Of a stretch of 64,000 nucleotides of DNA, positions 8,170-16,487 are shown in pieces. The DNA is taken from assembly GCA_965232965.1 (NCBI GenBank), contig CBDDRB010000033.1, positions 186,001 through 250,000 of the forward strand. The letters run 5' to 3'. Within the stretch, counting starts at the first letter, position 1. Each line of letters starts with the position of its first letter. The translations under genes were made by a program, and so were the position numbers. The stretch comes from Palsa-1315 sp965232965. GTDB taxonomy: Bacteria; Nitrospirota; Nitrospiria; Nitrospirales; Nitrospiraceae. Below the pieces are notes generated by a model. That model was not told where the DNA came from, searched no databases, and worked only from the letters and a program-made list of their open reading frames with translations.

Positions 8170-8454
8170 ATGAAAGTTCTGGTCTATCTCAACAACAACA
8201 GCGAGCGAGATGCGATGATCAAACGGTACCTTCGGCGAGTTCGGCGAGAGCAACGGCCCACGACGCTGAAGCGATTATTGTTTATCGGACTTCAGAAACA
8301 CCTTGCCAACAAGCAACAAGCCGATCACGTCCAGGGACAACCAAGCAAGCGCCGGCCAGATGACGACACGGTTCCATCAGCCGAAATGATCCATTCCTTG
8401 GGAGGGTTCAATATCAAAACCCTCATCACACAGGCCAAGAAGAGCGGCGTCTAA
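8170..8454 (+). CDS. Small ParR-like partner of the ParM-like protein
   Basis: The product is 94 residues. It starts eight bases after parM with GAGGTGAGAG before the ATG. Size, basic N-terminal half (RDAMIKRYLRRVRREQRP) and position match ParR-type centromere-binding adaptors, which carry a ribbon-helix-helix near the N-terminus and a disordered C-terminal tail that contacts ParM. The opening MKVLVYLNNNSERD could be the ribbon strand. Sequence similarity to a named ParR is not visible to me, so the call rests on context. Confidence 0.55.
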   Translation: MKVLVYLNNNSERDAMIKRYLRRVRREQRPTTLKRLLFIGLQKHLANKQQADHVQGQPSKRRPDDDTVPSAEMIHSLGGFNIKTLITQAKKSGV

Positions 8455-8465
8455 CACTCTTCGAC

Positions 8466-8497
8466 GAGGAGCCCTCCTAAGGGGGCTCCTCTCTTTT
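8466..8497 (+). terminator. Intrinsic terminator of the parM operon
   Basis: GAGGAGCCC pairs with GGGCTCCTC across an eight-base loop and is followed directly by TCTTTT. It sits 12 bases after the last stop codon of the operon. Confidence 0.85.
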
Positions 8498-8806
8498 CTA
8501 TATCGGCACCGTCATGAAAATGTTCGAGGTGTTGCCATCCGTGGTGATCTCATGAATCGTGACCGGGTGGGATCAAGGCCCAGGCATGCCAGGCAGGTTC
8601 GCCGACATACCCGGAAACTGCTCCACGACTAAGTTGTCGCCTTCAAAGTCGAACAGCCCATGCCAGCTGCGTTCCCATTCATTGGCAGGAGGCAGCCAGA
8701 TGCATTGGAGCTCAACACCAAAAAGAGCACGAAAGAGGACGATGAGAGGATGAGAACGTGTTCGCATACCATCCTTCCGTTGCATCGCTTTATCCTGCCC
8801 CGTCAA
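8498..8806 (-). pseudogene. Possible gene interrupted by an in-frame stop
   Basis: On the minus strand an open frame from 8806 reads sensibly (LFGVELQCIWLPPANEWERS, then HGLFDFEGDNLVVEQFPG) and stops at a TGA near 8573. The same frame continues without a break, SHPVTIHEITTDGNTSNIF, to a TAG at 8498-8500. The continuation looks like the natural end of the same protein, giving about 102 residues. No ribosome-binding site is evident, so it may be a relic. No family was recognised. Confidence 0.35.
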
Positions 8807-9131
8807 GAGGCCAAGAATCAGGGGAAGACCCAGCTTTCTTTAACTCTTGATTCTCGTTAGTCCAGGTGAGTTTCAGTAGACCTGAGTAGGGTCGTGATAG
8901 CAGTTTCCTAAGCCTTTCCTAGACTTCCACACAAATTCTTTTCAACAGAGCTAAACACCTCTTCTAGAGCGGGCCTTATTCGGTTTGACCATTTGGTTCT
9001 ACCCAGGTGGAGTGAGGCCCTCTTGGGCGTGTTAGGCTATAAAATGAACACGCCGGGAACACGTAGGGTTTATATCTATTTGTAAGAAAGAGAAGCTATC
9101 GTGCAATGCGTAATGGAGGTCAGTAAATTGT
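8807..9131. other. Spacer before the metal island
   Basis: About 325 bases without a gene, lower in GC than the surroundings. No operator, repeat or RNA gene was recognised. It is the likely left boundary of the inserted metal-resistance block. Confidence 0.3.
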
Positions 9132-9551
9132 TTAGGCGTCATTGTGCATGGTCATCGGTTTCGCGATCGTTTCGATGATACAGCAATCTGAGACTTTCCC
9201 GCCGTCGCAGGACCGAGCGATACGTTTGAGTTCTTTTCGGAGGCGGCTAAGCTGTTCCAGGCGGCTCTCGACCTCCAACAAATGCCGGATGGCCAGATCA
9301 CGTACTGTTGAGCAATCTTGGTCCTCCTGACCGGAAAGCGCTAGCAGGGATCTGATTTCATCGATTGAAAATCCGAGGCCGCGGGCGTTCCTGATGAAGG
9401 ACAGGCGGTTGAGATCGGACATGCCGTAGGTTCGGCGTCCGGCTTCCGTGCGAGCGGCGCGAGGCATGAGCCCTATCTCTTCATAAAATCGGACGGTATT
9501 GACCTTCGTCCCGGTCCGCTTCGCGAGTACACCGATAGCCATTCCGTTCAT
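9132..9551 (-). CDS. MerR-family heavy-metal regulator
   Basis: The product is 139 residues with an AAGGGGG site. The N-terminal winged helix is typical (AIGVLAKRTGTKVNTVRFYE, then EEIGLMPRAARTEAGRRTY), followed by the long dimerisation helix. Candidate metal ligands are the Cys in EDQDCSTVRDLA and the C-terminal SCDGGKVSDCCIIET, a Cys-rich loop like that of ZntR/CadR/PbrR-type sensors of divalent metals, not the short CueR loop. It is divergent from the CDF transporter, and the dyad between them (9590-9610) is its expected operator. Activation by zinc, cadmium, lead or cobalt is inferred. Confidence 0.88.
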   Translation of the reverse strand: MNGMAIGVLAKRTGTKVNTVRFYEEIGLMPRAARTEAGRRTYGMSDLNRLSFIRNARGLGFSIDEIRSLLALSGQEDQDCSTVRDLAIRHLLEVESRLEQLSRLRKELKRIARSCDGGKVSDCCIIETIAKPMTMHNDA

Positions 9552-9586
9552 TATCTGCCCCCTTCAAAAGATTCGAAAAATTTCGC

Positions 9587-9617
9587 TTGATCCTCCAGTT
9601 ACTGGAGGATGTAGATT
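9587..9617 (+). promoter_or_regulatory. MerR-type promoter with 19-bp spacer and operator dyad
   Basis: A -35 element TTGATC (9587-9592) and a -10 element TAGATT (9612-9617) are separated by 19 bases, the over-long spacing that MerR proteins correct by twisting DNA. A perfect dyad, ATCCTCCAG-TTA-CTGGAGGAT, fills 9590-9610. Transcription should start near 9624, which is the CDF start codon itself. Confidence 0.85.
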
Positions 9618-9623
9618 AACACC

Positions 9624-10253
9624 ATGATCGAGAATACTTCCAGCTCTTGCTCCTGCACCGGCGAGATTGAGCACGCCGGAAGCGACCCTGCCTATCGCCG
9701 GGCGCTATGGATTGTCATATCGCTCAATGCCGGTTTCGGTGTCTGTGAGTTATTCGGCGGGTTCATCGCCGACAGCCAGGCTTTGAAGGCCGACTCCCTC
9801 GATTTCATCGGCGACGGTTCGATCACGTTGGTCGGGCTACTGGCCTTGGCATGGTCCGCGCAGGCTCGTGCGCGGGTCGCTCTCAGCCAAGGAATTTTTC
9901 TTGTGGCGCTCGGTGTGGGTGTGATCGGCTTCGCCCTATGGCGGGCGCTGAATGCGGTCCCGCCTGAGGCTGATCTCATGGGAGGCATTGGCGTCATCGC
10001 TCTGATGGTCAACGTCACCGCAGCCCTTGTTCTTTCGCGGTTCCGTAAGGGGGCATCAAATGTGCGCGCGATATGGCTCTTCAGCCGCAATGACGCACTT
10101 GCGAATGTGGCCGTCATCATTGCAGCGGGGTTCGTTGCTTGGACGGGCAGCGCTTGGCCGGATTTGATTGTCGCGGGCCTGATCGCTCTTCTGTTCCTGC
10201 ACTCTTCCCTGGAGATCATACGAGATGCACGGCGCGATCTTGGCCAGGAGTAG
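9624..10253 (+). CDS. CDF-like cation efflux transporter, short form
   Basis: The product is 209 residues. It has about six hydrophobic segments and the cation-diffusion-facilitator signature ALKADSLDFIGDGSITL, in which Asp residues line the metal path, matched by SRNDALANVAVIIAAG in the second half. The N-terminus carries CSCTG and could capture metal. It lacks the cytoplasmic C-terminal dimer domain of full CDF proteins (about 300 residues). Similar short transporters are commonly paired with a MerR gene. No ribosome-binding site precedes the ATG and the predicted transcription start coincides with it, so the mRNA may be leaderless. Confidence 0.8.
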   Translation: MIENTSSSCSCTGEIEHAGSDPAYRRALWIVISLNAGFGVCELFGGFIADSQALKADSLDFIGDGSITLVGLLALAWSAQARARVALSQGIFLVALGVGVIGFALWRALNAVPPEADLMGGIGVIALMVNVTAALVLSRFRKGASNVRAIWLFSRNDALANVAVIIAAGFVAWTGSAWPDLIVAGLIALLFLHSSLEIIRDARRDLGQE

Positions 10254-10322
10254 GCATCCTGTTAAAGGGGAAATGGCATGGGTCTGGTAAATTACAATAA
10301 GCTGAGATAGTCTGATTTCTAA

Positions 10323-10658
10323 ATGACCACATATAGAAAACGGTTCACAGTTGCTCAGCTCGTCATCATTGGGCTGATCGGTTTGCTGAGTCTACAACTG
10401 ACCGGCCTGAGCTGCCTTCATGAATGGTTTGTTGTGGCCATGCCGGATAAAGTTCAGGTTATTTCTGCATCCTCTCATGAAGGAACCGAGGCGACTCAAG
10501 AAAGGCTAGACGCCTGTCCCTGCCATGCCGCTATCGCTCAGGGCGAATGCCTTCCTCCCTCGGAAGCCTTGCATCCCACGGGAACTATTTTCCACACCCC
10601 CGTGGATTACGTCTCCCCAATGATTGCTTTGCTTTTCCACCCTCCCATCAGCGCCTAG
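10323..10658 (+). CDS. Small membrane or exported Cys/His protein in the efflux cluster
   Basis: The product is 111 residues. An N-terminal hydrophobic stretch (AQLVIIGLIGLLSLQLTGL) acts as a signal or anchor. The exported part has CPCHAAIAQGEC, plus scattered His, which could bind a metal ion. It lies directly upstream of the RND efflux genes and is probably co-regulated. No ribosome-binding site is clear before the ATG. The role is unproven; a periplasmic metal-handling protein is the best guess. Confidence 0.55.
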   Translation: MTTYRKRFTVAQLVIIGLIGLLSLQLTGLSCLHEWFVVAMPDKVQVISASSHEGTEATQERLDACPCHAAIAQGECLPPSEALHPTGTIFHTPVDYVSPMIALLFHPPISA

Positions 10659-10754
10659 ACCACACCGGAACGCCTCTCTTTTCATTTCTCTAAATTACGA
10701 GTCGCAAGAAGGACTCGCGTTGCGTTTTCCGAAGAATCCTTATGGGAGGAAACT

Positions 10755-12017
10755 ATGTTTCCGCAATGCATGACACGTCAATTCATGGTGTGGCTAGGGC
10801 TATCGGGCACACTGCTTCTGAGCCCAAGCCCGTGCGCGATGGCCAGCGAGCTCCATGCCGCATATACATTGAACACTGTGATCGAACTCGCACTCTTGCG
10901 CAATCCGACGATGGCAGGAGCTCAGGGGGCCATGCAGCAAAGTCGAGGGCAACAAGTCGCTGCCGGGGCCTATCTCAACCCTTCGATTTTTGGAGCAGCC
11001 GGGCCAGGGGCCATTCGCGATCCCAGCACGGGGGTGAAGGTGATTGAGCGAACGGTGACGGTCGACCAACCGCTGGAATGGCAAGGGAAACGCCGCGCCA
11101 GACAGCAGGCAGCGGATGCAGGAGTTGCAGGGGCCAGCGCCGCGATGGAGGAGACACGCCTCAACGTGATTGCTGAGACGAAGGTCGCTTTTTACCAGGT
11201 GTTATTCGCGCAGCGCGATGGCGAGTTGGCCGGCCAAAACCTGACGATGGTCGAAGAGGTCCTACGAACCGTTAAGGCGCGTGTGGCTGCGGGCGATGCC
11301 ACACGCTTTGAAATGATGAAAGCCACCGTCGAGGTTCAGAAAGCGACGAAGGAAGTCGCACGCGCCCAGAATGCCTTGGTGGTGGCCAGGGCCAAACTGG
11401 ATATGGTGACGGCCGGCACGTTAGGCAGACAATTCTCGATCGAGGGAGATTTCGAACCTCTCCAGCCGGGTTTCGACTCCGAAGCTTTGGCCGCCCGCGC
11501 AAGGGAGGAACATCCGACCCTCCGACGGCTCACCAACCTTGTCGAGCAGGCGCAGTTCAGCGCGACGCTCGAACGTGAGTCGAGGATTCCGAACGTCACG
11601 GTGCGAGGCAGCTATCATCGGGAGCCCGGCGATGAGTCGATCACCGCAGGGCTGACCGTGCCTCTCCCTCTCTGGTACCAGCGTCAGGGGGAGATCGAAA
11701 GCGCGCTCGGAGCCCGACATCGCGCCGAAGCCGAGCGGTTGCGGGCCGAGAATGAAATCACCCAAGCCATCACACAATATGTGCAGGAGGTCCTCACCGC
11801 GAACGCGCAACTCCAGGTCTTCGAAACGGGGCTGCTCAAGCAAGCGGAACAGACACTGAAAGTGGCACGCGTCAGTTTCCAGCAGGGAGCTGCCAGTCTT
11901 TTGGACCTGCTCGATTCCCAACGCGTGTACCGGCAAACGTTGCTCGAATACATCCAGGCGCGCGCGGACCTCTCCATTGGCCTCGCTCGTCTGGAACGTG
12001 CCGTCGGTGGGATCTGA
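10755..12017 (+). CDS. czcC: CzcC-like outer-membrane efflux protein (TolC family)
   Basis: The product is 420 residues with a GGGAGGA site. A signal peptide (LGLSGTLLLSPSPCAMA) precedes two long helical hairpin repeats typical of outer-membrane factors, for example LNTVIELALLRNPTMAGAQG and the C-terminal VSFQQGAASLLDLLDSQRVY. It forms the outer-membrane channel of a tripartite export system with the next two genes, which follow at short spacing in the same operon. The family is secure. The metal specificity comes from the pump gene. Confidence 0.9.
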   Translation: MFPQCMTRQFMVWLGLSGTLLLSPSPCAMASELHAAYTLNTVIELALLRNPTMAGAQGAMQQSRGQQVAAGAYLNPSIFGAAGPGAIRDPSTGVKVIERTVTVDQPLEWQGKRRARQQAADAGVAGASAAMEETRLNVIAETKVAFYQVLFAQRDGELAGQNLTMVEEVLRTVKARVAAGDATRFEMMKATVEVQKATKEVARAQNALVVARAKLDMVTAGTLGRQFSIEGDFEPLQPGFDSEALAARAREEHPTLRRLTNLVEQAQFSATLERESRIPNVTVRGSYHREPGDESITAGLTVPLPLWYQRQGEIESALGARHRAEAERLRAENEITQAITQYVQEVLTANAQLQVFETGLLKQAEQTLKVARVSFQQGAASLLDLLDSQRVYRQTLLEYIQARADLSIGLARLERAVGGI

Positions 12018-12038
12018 CGATTCAGAAGGAGCCTGATC

Positions 12039-13214
12039 ATGAGAATCATGAGAACACTGACCGGATGGGGTGTGCTCGCACTGGCCCTATTCGTCACAGC
12101 CTGCGGGGATCGCAGCAGCGAGCCACCGGCACCAAAAGCGATTCCACAGTCAGGTGCTCCTCGCCTCAGCACCATTGAGGCCCCGGCGGCCGTGCGGGAA
12201 CGAGTCCGCACCGATACGGTCGCCGCACACATGGTGCCGGAAGTCGTGACGGCCCCAGGCGAAGTCGCACTCGACCTGAAGCAGGTCGCCAAGATTACAT
12301 CCCGGATTGAAGGACAAGTGGACAAGATTCACGTTCAACTCGGTGATCGGGTGAACCCAGGTCAGGCGCTCGCGGCGATCCGCAGCTTGCAGCTCGATCA
12401 GTTGATTGAAGAATACCTTGTGAGCAAGGCGCAGGCCGATGTCGCCGAGAACAGTTTCCGGCGAACGGAGAAACTGCGAGCTGACGATATCGTGCCCGAG
12501 CGAAAGCTCATCGAAGACAAGGGCCGATACCTGGAGACGAAGGCGAGATTCCAGCACATCCGCGAGAAACTGCTGAATATGGGGCTGTCGAGAACGGAAA
12601 TGACTGAACTTGAGCATAGCCGTCATGAGGAGAGCCATCGCTATACGTTGACCTCCCCCATTGCAGGAACGGTGGTGATGCAAAATGCCGTGCGCGGACA
12701 AGGGGTAGCGCCGGGACATGAACTGTTCGAGGTGGTCGATACGAGCCGGGTCTGGGTCTTCGCGAATCTGCCGATCGAACAGGCCAGAAAGTTCATAGAG
12801 GGCGATGTGGGGACGATCCTGCCGAAGGGCGGTGAGCCGGTCTCGGCTCCGCTCACGTATCTTGCGCCGGTCGCGGACGAGACCACGCGCACGATTCGAG
12901 TCCGGTTCGAGGTCGCGAACCAGCAGCACCGCCTGAAGCCACGAGAATATGTGGATGTTCAGCTGGCGATCGCGAGTCCACCGACCTTGGCGATTCCTGT
13001 CTCAGCTCTGACAACAGTGGACAACGTACGTGGCGTCTTCGTACAGCGGGAGACCGGGTATGCCTTCGTCCCGATCGAAGTCGGCCGTGAAGGCGGGGAC
13101 TGGATTGAAGTGCGGAAAGGACTGACCGCTGGCGAACAGGTGGTGATCGACGGTGTCTTTGACCTGAAGAACGTCCTCCTGAAAGAACACATCGGGTCCG
13201 GAGAGGGAAGGTAA
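12039..13214 (+). CDS. czcB: CzcB/CusB-like periplasmic adaptor lipoprotein
   Basis: The product is 391 residues. The N-terminus ends in a lipobox (ALFVTACGD, Cys at about 22), so it is probably an inner-membrane-anchored lipoprotein. The order is typical of membrane-fusion proteins: barrel-sandwich strand KITSRIEGQVDKIHVQLGD, a helical hairpin (about 125-185), the returning lipoyl half YTLTSPIAGTVVMQNAVRGQ, beta-barrel, then a membrane-proximal domain ending VVIDGVFDLKNVLLKEHI. It bridges the RND pump and the TolC-like channel. One base separates it from the pump gene. Confidence 0.9.
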   Translation: MRIMRTLTGWGVLALALFVTACGDRSSEPPAPKAIPQSGAPRLSTIEAPAAVRERVRTDTVAAHMVPEVVTAPGEVALDLKQVAKITSRIEGQVDKIHVQLGDRVNPGQALAAIRSLQLDQLIEEYLVSKAQADVAENSFRRTEKLRADDIVPERKLIEDKGRYLETKARFQHIREKLLNMGLSRTEMTELEHSRHEESHRYTLTSPIAGTVVMQNAVRGQGVAPGHELFEVVDTSRVWVFANLPIEQARKFIEGDVGTILPKGGEPVSAPLTYLAPVADETTRTIRVRFEVANQQHRLKPREYVDVQLAIASPPTLAIPVSALTTVDNVRGVFVQRETGYAFVPIEVGREGGDWIEVRKGLTAGEQVVIDGVFDLKNVLLKEHIGSGEGR

Positions 13215-13215
13215 G

Positions 13216-16200
13216 ATGGAAAAGCTGTTTATCCTCTCGCTGAAGTATCGCTTCTTCACGCTCATGGCGATGATGCTCGTGATCGCCATCGGCCTGTGGT
13301 CCTTCACCCACCTCACCATTGACGCCATGCCCGATCTGACCCCGGTCCAGGTCCAAATCCTGACCCGTTCCCCAGCGTTCGGGCCGGTTGAAGTGGAACA
13401 GTTCATCACGTTTCCGATCGAGGCCTCGCTGAATGGATTGCCTGCCCTCCGCGAGCTCCGCTCTGTCTCGCGGTATGGACTCTCGGCGGTGACCGCAATT
13501 TTCGAAGATCGGACGGACATCTACCGCGCCAGACAGTTGGTTACCGAACGGCTTGCCCGTGCGATGGAACGTATTCCGGTCGAGTATGGCCGTCCGATTT
13601 TAGGACCGTTGACGACCGGATTGGGCGAAGTCTATCAATTCACAGTAAAAGGACACGGCTACAGTGCCATGTCACTCCGCACGCTTCTCGAATGGGAGAT
13701 CGGGATGCGGCTGCGGGCCGTGCCGGGCGTGGTCGAAGTCAATATTTGGGGAGGAGAACCTCAGCAGTTCCAAGTGGTGGTAGATCCCGCGAAGCTCCTG
13801 TCCTACAAACTGTCGCTTCGACACGTGTTTGAGGCGCTCGAACGCAACAATGCCATCGCCGGCGGCGGCTACATCGAGCGTCAACGCGAGCAATTGCTCA
13901 TTCGGGGTGAAGCCTTGGCGACGCAGGTGGCCGACCTCGCGAGGATTGTGGTGGCGCACGGCCCCGGGGGAGTGCCGATCTACATCTCAGACCTCGCGGC
14001 GGTGAAGGAGGCGTCGGCGCTCCGCCTCGGTGCGGCGACGGCGATGGGAGAGGGCGAAACCGTCATCGGAATGGTCCAGATGTTGGCCGGCGAGAACGCG
14101 CAACAGGTTGTTGAACGTGTCAAAACCCGAGTGAGAGAGATTGAAGCGACGCTCCCCCCCGGTGTGACCATCGAACCCTACTACGATCGGACCATCTTTG
14201 TCTCGAAGGTGATCCGCACCGTGCGCAACAATCTGCTTGAAGGTGGACTCCTCGTCATTGCAGTCCTGCTTCTCTTTCTCGGCGATCTCCGCGCCGGCGT
14301 GATTGTGGCGGCGGCCATCCCATTGTCGATGTTGATCGCGTTCAGCGGGATGATGCAGGCCGGACTCTCCGGCAACCTCATGAGCCTCGGCGCCATCGAT
14401 TTTGGGTTGCTTGTAGATGGCTCGGTGGTGATGGTCGACAACATCCTCCGACGATTGGCGAAGAAAGGCGTCATGAGCCAGGAAGCACGGCGAAGTGAGA
14501 TCCAAGCGGCTGGTCGTGAAGTGCTGCGCCCCATGACCCTCGCCGTCAGCATCATCATTCTCGTATACGTACCCATCCTGGCGCTCACCGGGATCGAGGG
14601 CAAGATGTTCCGTCCGATGGCCCTGACCGTCATCCTGGCCCTGGCCGGCTCGGTCATCCTCGCGGTGACCGTGACCCCGCTCCTTGCATTGTGGTTTGTG
14701 CGGGCCAGGCCCGGACATGAGGAGACGCGTGCAATCCAAATGCTGCGCCGTGCCTACGAACCCTGTCTCAGATGGGCGATCGCGCGGCCGGCATGGGTGG
14801 TGACGCCGGCCGTGGGGCTGTTCGTCGTGAGTCTTGGAATCACCGGGTGGCTCGGCATCGAGTTTGTCCCTCGACTCGACGAGGGAGACATGACGATTCA
14901 AGTGTGGCGATTGCCCAGCGTGTCGCTGAGCGAGTCGGTACGGAATGCCTTGGACGTTGAACGGGTGGTTCGCCAATTTCCTGAAGTCGTGCAGGTGGTG
15001 ACCAGAACCGGGAGTCCCGAGGTGGCGACCGACGTGATGGGAGTGGAGCTGTCCGATATGTTCGTTATCCTCAAGCCGCAACAGGAATGGACGACGGCCA
15101 GCACTCGCGAAGATCTGATTGCCAAGATGAAGCCCGCTATTCTCGATGCGGTTCCGGGCGTCGGCATCGGGTTTACGCAACCGATTGAGATGCGGTTCAA
15201 CGAGTTGATTGCAGGGACACGCTCAGATCTCGCCGTCAAGATCTTTGGGCCTGATCTGGAGGTACTCAAGCAGCAAGCCGAAGCCGTGGCGCGTGTGTTG
15301 GAAACCGTGCGGGGCGCAGCAGACGTCAAAGTCGAGCAGGTCGCGGGCCTTCCACTATTGCGCGTGATTGTGGACCGGGAACAGATCGCCCGGTATGGGC
15401 TCACGGCAGACGACGTGCTCACCCTTGTTCAAACCACTCGTGTGGGCCGTGTTGTCGGCACCGTGGTCCAAGGCCCACGACGCTTTGACCTCGTCGTCCG
15501 CTTCGCCGACAGTGTAACAGGTGATCCTGCCGCACTGGGCAATCTGCTCATTCCCACCGGTCAAGGTGAACTCGTCCCTCTCTCTCGCGTGGCGGCCATT
15601 CGAGTCGACACGGGACCGGCGCAGATCAGCAGGGAGCATGTACAGCGCCGTATCGTCGTGGAAATCAACATCCGAGGAAGGGATCTCGGCAGCTTTGTGG
15701 CAGAGGCTCAGCGTACAGTGGCACGTGAGGTGTCGCTCCCGACAGGGTACGAATTGACATGGGGCGGACAGTTTCAGCATCTCCAAGAAGCCACGAGCCG
15801 GTTGGCTGTGGTCGTGCCGATCACGCTCCTTTTGATTCTGGGTGTCCTGTCGGTCATCTTCGGGGCCATGCGTCCCGCATTGCTGATTTTTCTCAATGTG
15901 CCCTTGGCGTTATCAGGTGGCATCTTGGCCCTCTGGCTGCGCGGATTGCCCCTCAGTATTTCAGCGGTCATCGGATTCATCGCCTTGTTCGGCATTGCGG
16001 TGCTCAATGGTGTGGTGCTGGTCAGCCACATCCGGCTACTTGAAGCTGAAGGGGTCCCAACGGATCAGGCCGTGACGCAGGGAGCGATGGATCGACTCAG
16101 GCCCGTGCTGATGACAGCACTGGTCGCCAGCCTCGGCTTTCTCCCCATGGCACTGGCCACGACGATGGGAGCCGAGGTTCAGCGGCCCCTCGCGACCGTC

Positions 16201-16305
16201 GTGATCGGAGGCTTGTTCACCTCCACTATTTTAACGCTCTTGGTCATCCCGGCACTCTACAGAAGGATCATTGGCAACCGGCAAATCTCACGTAAGCGTT
16301 CCTGA
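13216..16305 (+). CDS. czcA: CzcA-type RND heavy-metal efflux pump
   Basis: The product is 1029 residues, the normal length for the heavy-metal RND family. Twelve membrane segments and two large periplasmic loops are evident. Membrane helix 4 reads AIDFGLLVDGSVVMVDN, with proton-relay acids D395, D401 and D408. This matches divalent-metal (Co/Zn/Cd) pumps, not Cu/Ag pumps of the CusA type, although the third acid is usually Glu. It exports metal from the periplasm or cytoplasm using the proton gradient, through the adaptor and channel encoded just upstream. Specificity for zinc, cadmium or cobalt is inferred. Confidence 0.92.
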   Translation: MEKLFILSLKYRFFTLMAMMLVIAIGLWSFTHLTIDAMPDLTPVQVQILTRSPAFGPVEVEQFITFPIEASLNGLPALRELRSVSRYGLSAVTAIFEDRTDIYRARQLVTERLARAMERIPVEYGRPILGPLTTGLGEVYQFTVKGHGYSAMSLRTLLEWEIGMRLRAVPGVVEVNIWGGEPQQFQVVVDPAKLLSYKLSLRHVFEALERNNAIAGGGYIERQREQLLIRGEALATQVADLARIVVAHGPGGVPIYISDLAAVKEASALRLGAATAMGEGETVIGMVQMLAGENAQQVVERVKTRVREIEATLPPGVTIEPYYDRTIFVSKVIRTVRNNLLEGGLLVIAVLLLFLGDLRAGVIVAAAIPLSMLIAFSGMMQAGLSGNLMSLGAIDFGLLVDGSVVMVDNILRRLAKKGVMSQEARRSEIQAAGREVLRPMTLAVSIIILVYVPILALTGIEGKMFRPMALTVILALAGSVILAVTVTPLLALWFVRARPGHEETRAIQMLRRAYEPCLRWAIARPAWVVTPAVGLFVVSLGITGWLGIEFVPRLDEGDMTIQVWRLPSVSLSESVRNALDVERVVRQFPEVVQVVTRTGSPEVATDVMGVELSDMFVILKPQQEWTTASTREDLIAKMKPAILDAVPGVGIGFTQPIEMRFNELIAGTRSDLAVKIFGPDLEVLKQQAEAVARVLETVRGAADVKVEQVAGLPLLRVIVDREQIARYGLTADDVLTLVQTTRVGRVVGTVVQGPRRFDLVVRFADSVTGDPAALGNLLIPTGQGELVPLSRVAAIRVDTGPAQISREHVQRRIVVEINIRGRDLGSFVAEAQRTVAREVSLPTGYELTWGGQFQHLQEATSRLAVVVPITLLLILGVLSVIFGAMRPALLIFLNVPLALSGGILALWLRGLPLSISAVIGFIALFGIAVLNGVVLVSHIRLLEAEGVPTDQAVTQGAMDRLRPVLMTALVASLGFLPMALATTMGAEVQRPLATVVIGGLFTSTILTLLVIPALYRRIIGNRQISRKRS

Positions 16306-16487
16306 GTGTGTTCAGAGCCTAGAGAAACATCTGATTTATGGACATGAGAGGGCCAGCTTTAGCAGGCAGGAATTAACGAAGGCTTGCGAGTTGCAATTCT
16401 TTTAGGTTTTAAGGACAAACGAGTTCGGCACCGATATAACCAACAATCGTCTTAAACAGCCTTCTATTTTAGTGGGCGGTTTCAAGT
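16306..16487. other. Spacer between czcA and the insertion sequence
   Basis: About 180 bases with no gene. Composition drops in GC relative to czcA. No clear terminator was seen for the efflux operon. Confidence 0.3.

Noticed and set aside
13987..15180. 397-codon minus-strand open frame inside czcA
   Set aside because: It mirrors the RND pump gene; the composition (His, Asp, Arg runs) is that of a shadow frame.
13216..16305. Cu/Ag (CusA) specificity
   Set aside because: Helix 4 has DFG-VDG acids typical of divalent-metal pumps rather than the CusA pattern, and the regulator's Cys loop is not CueR-like.
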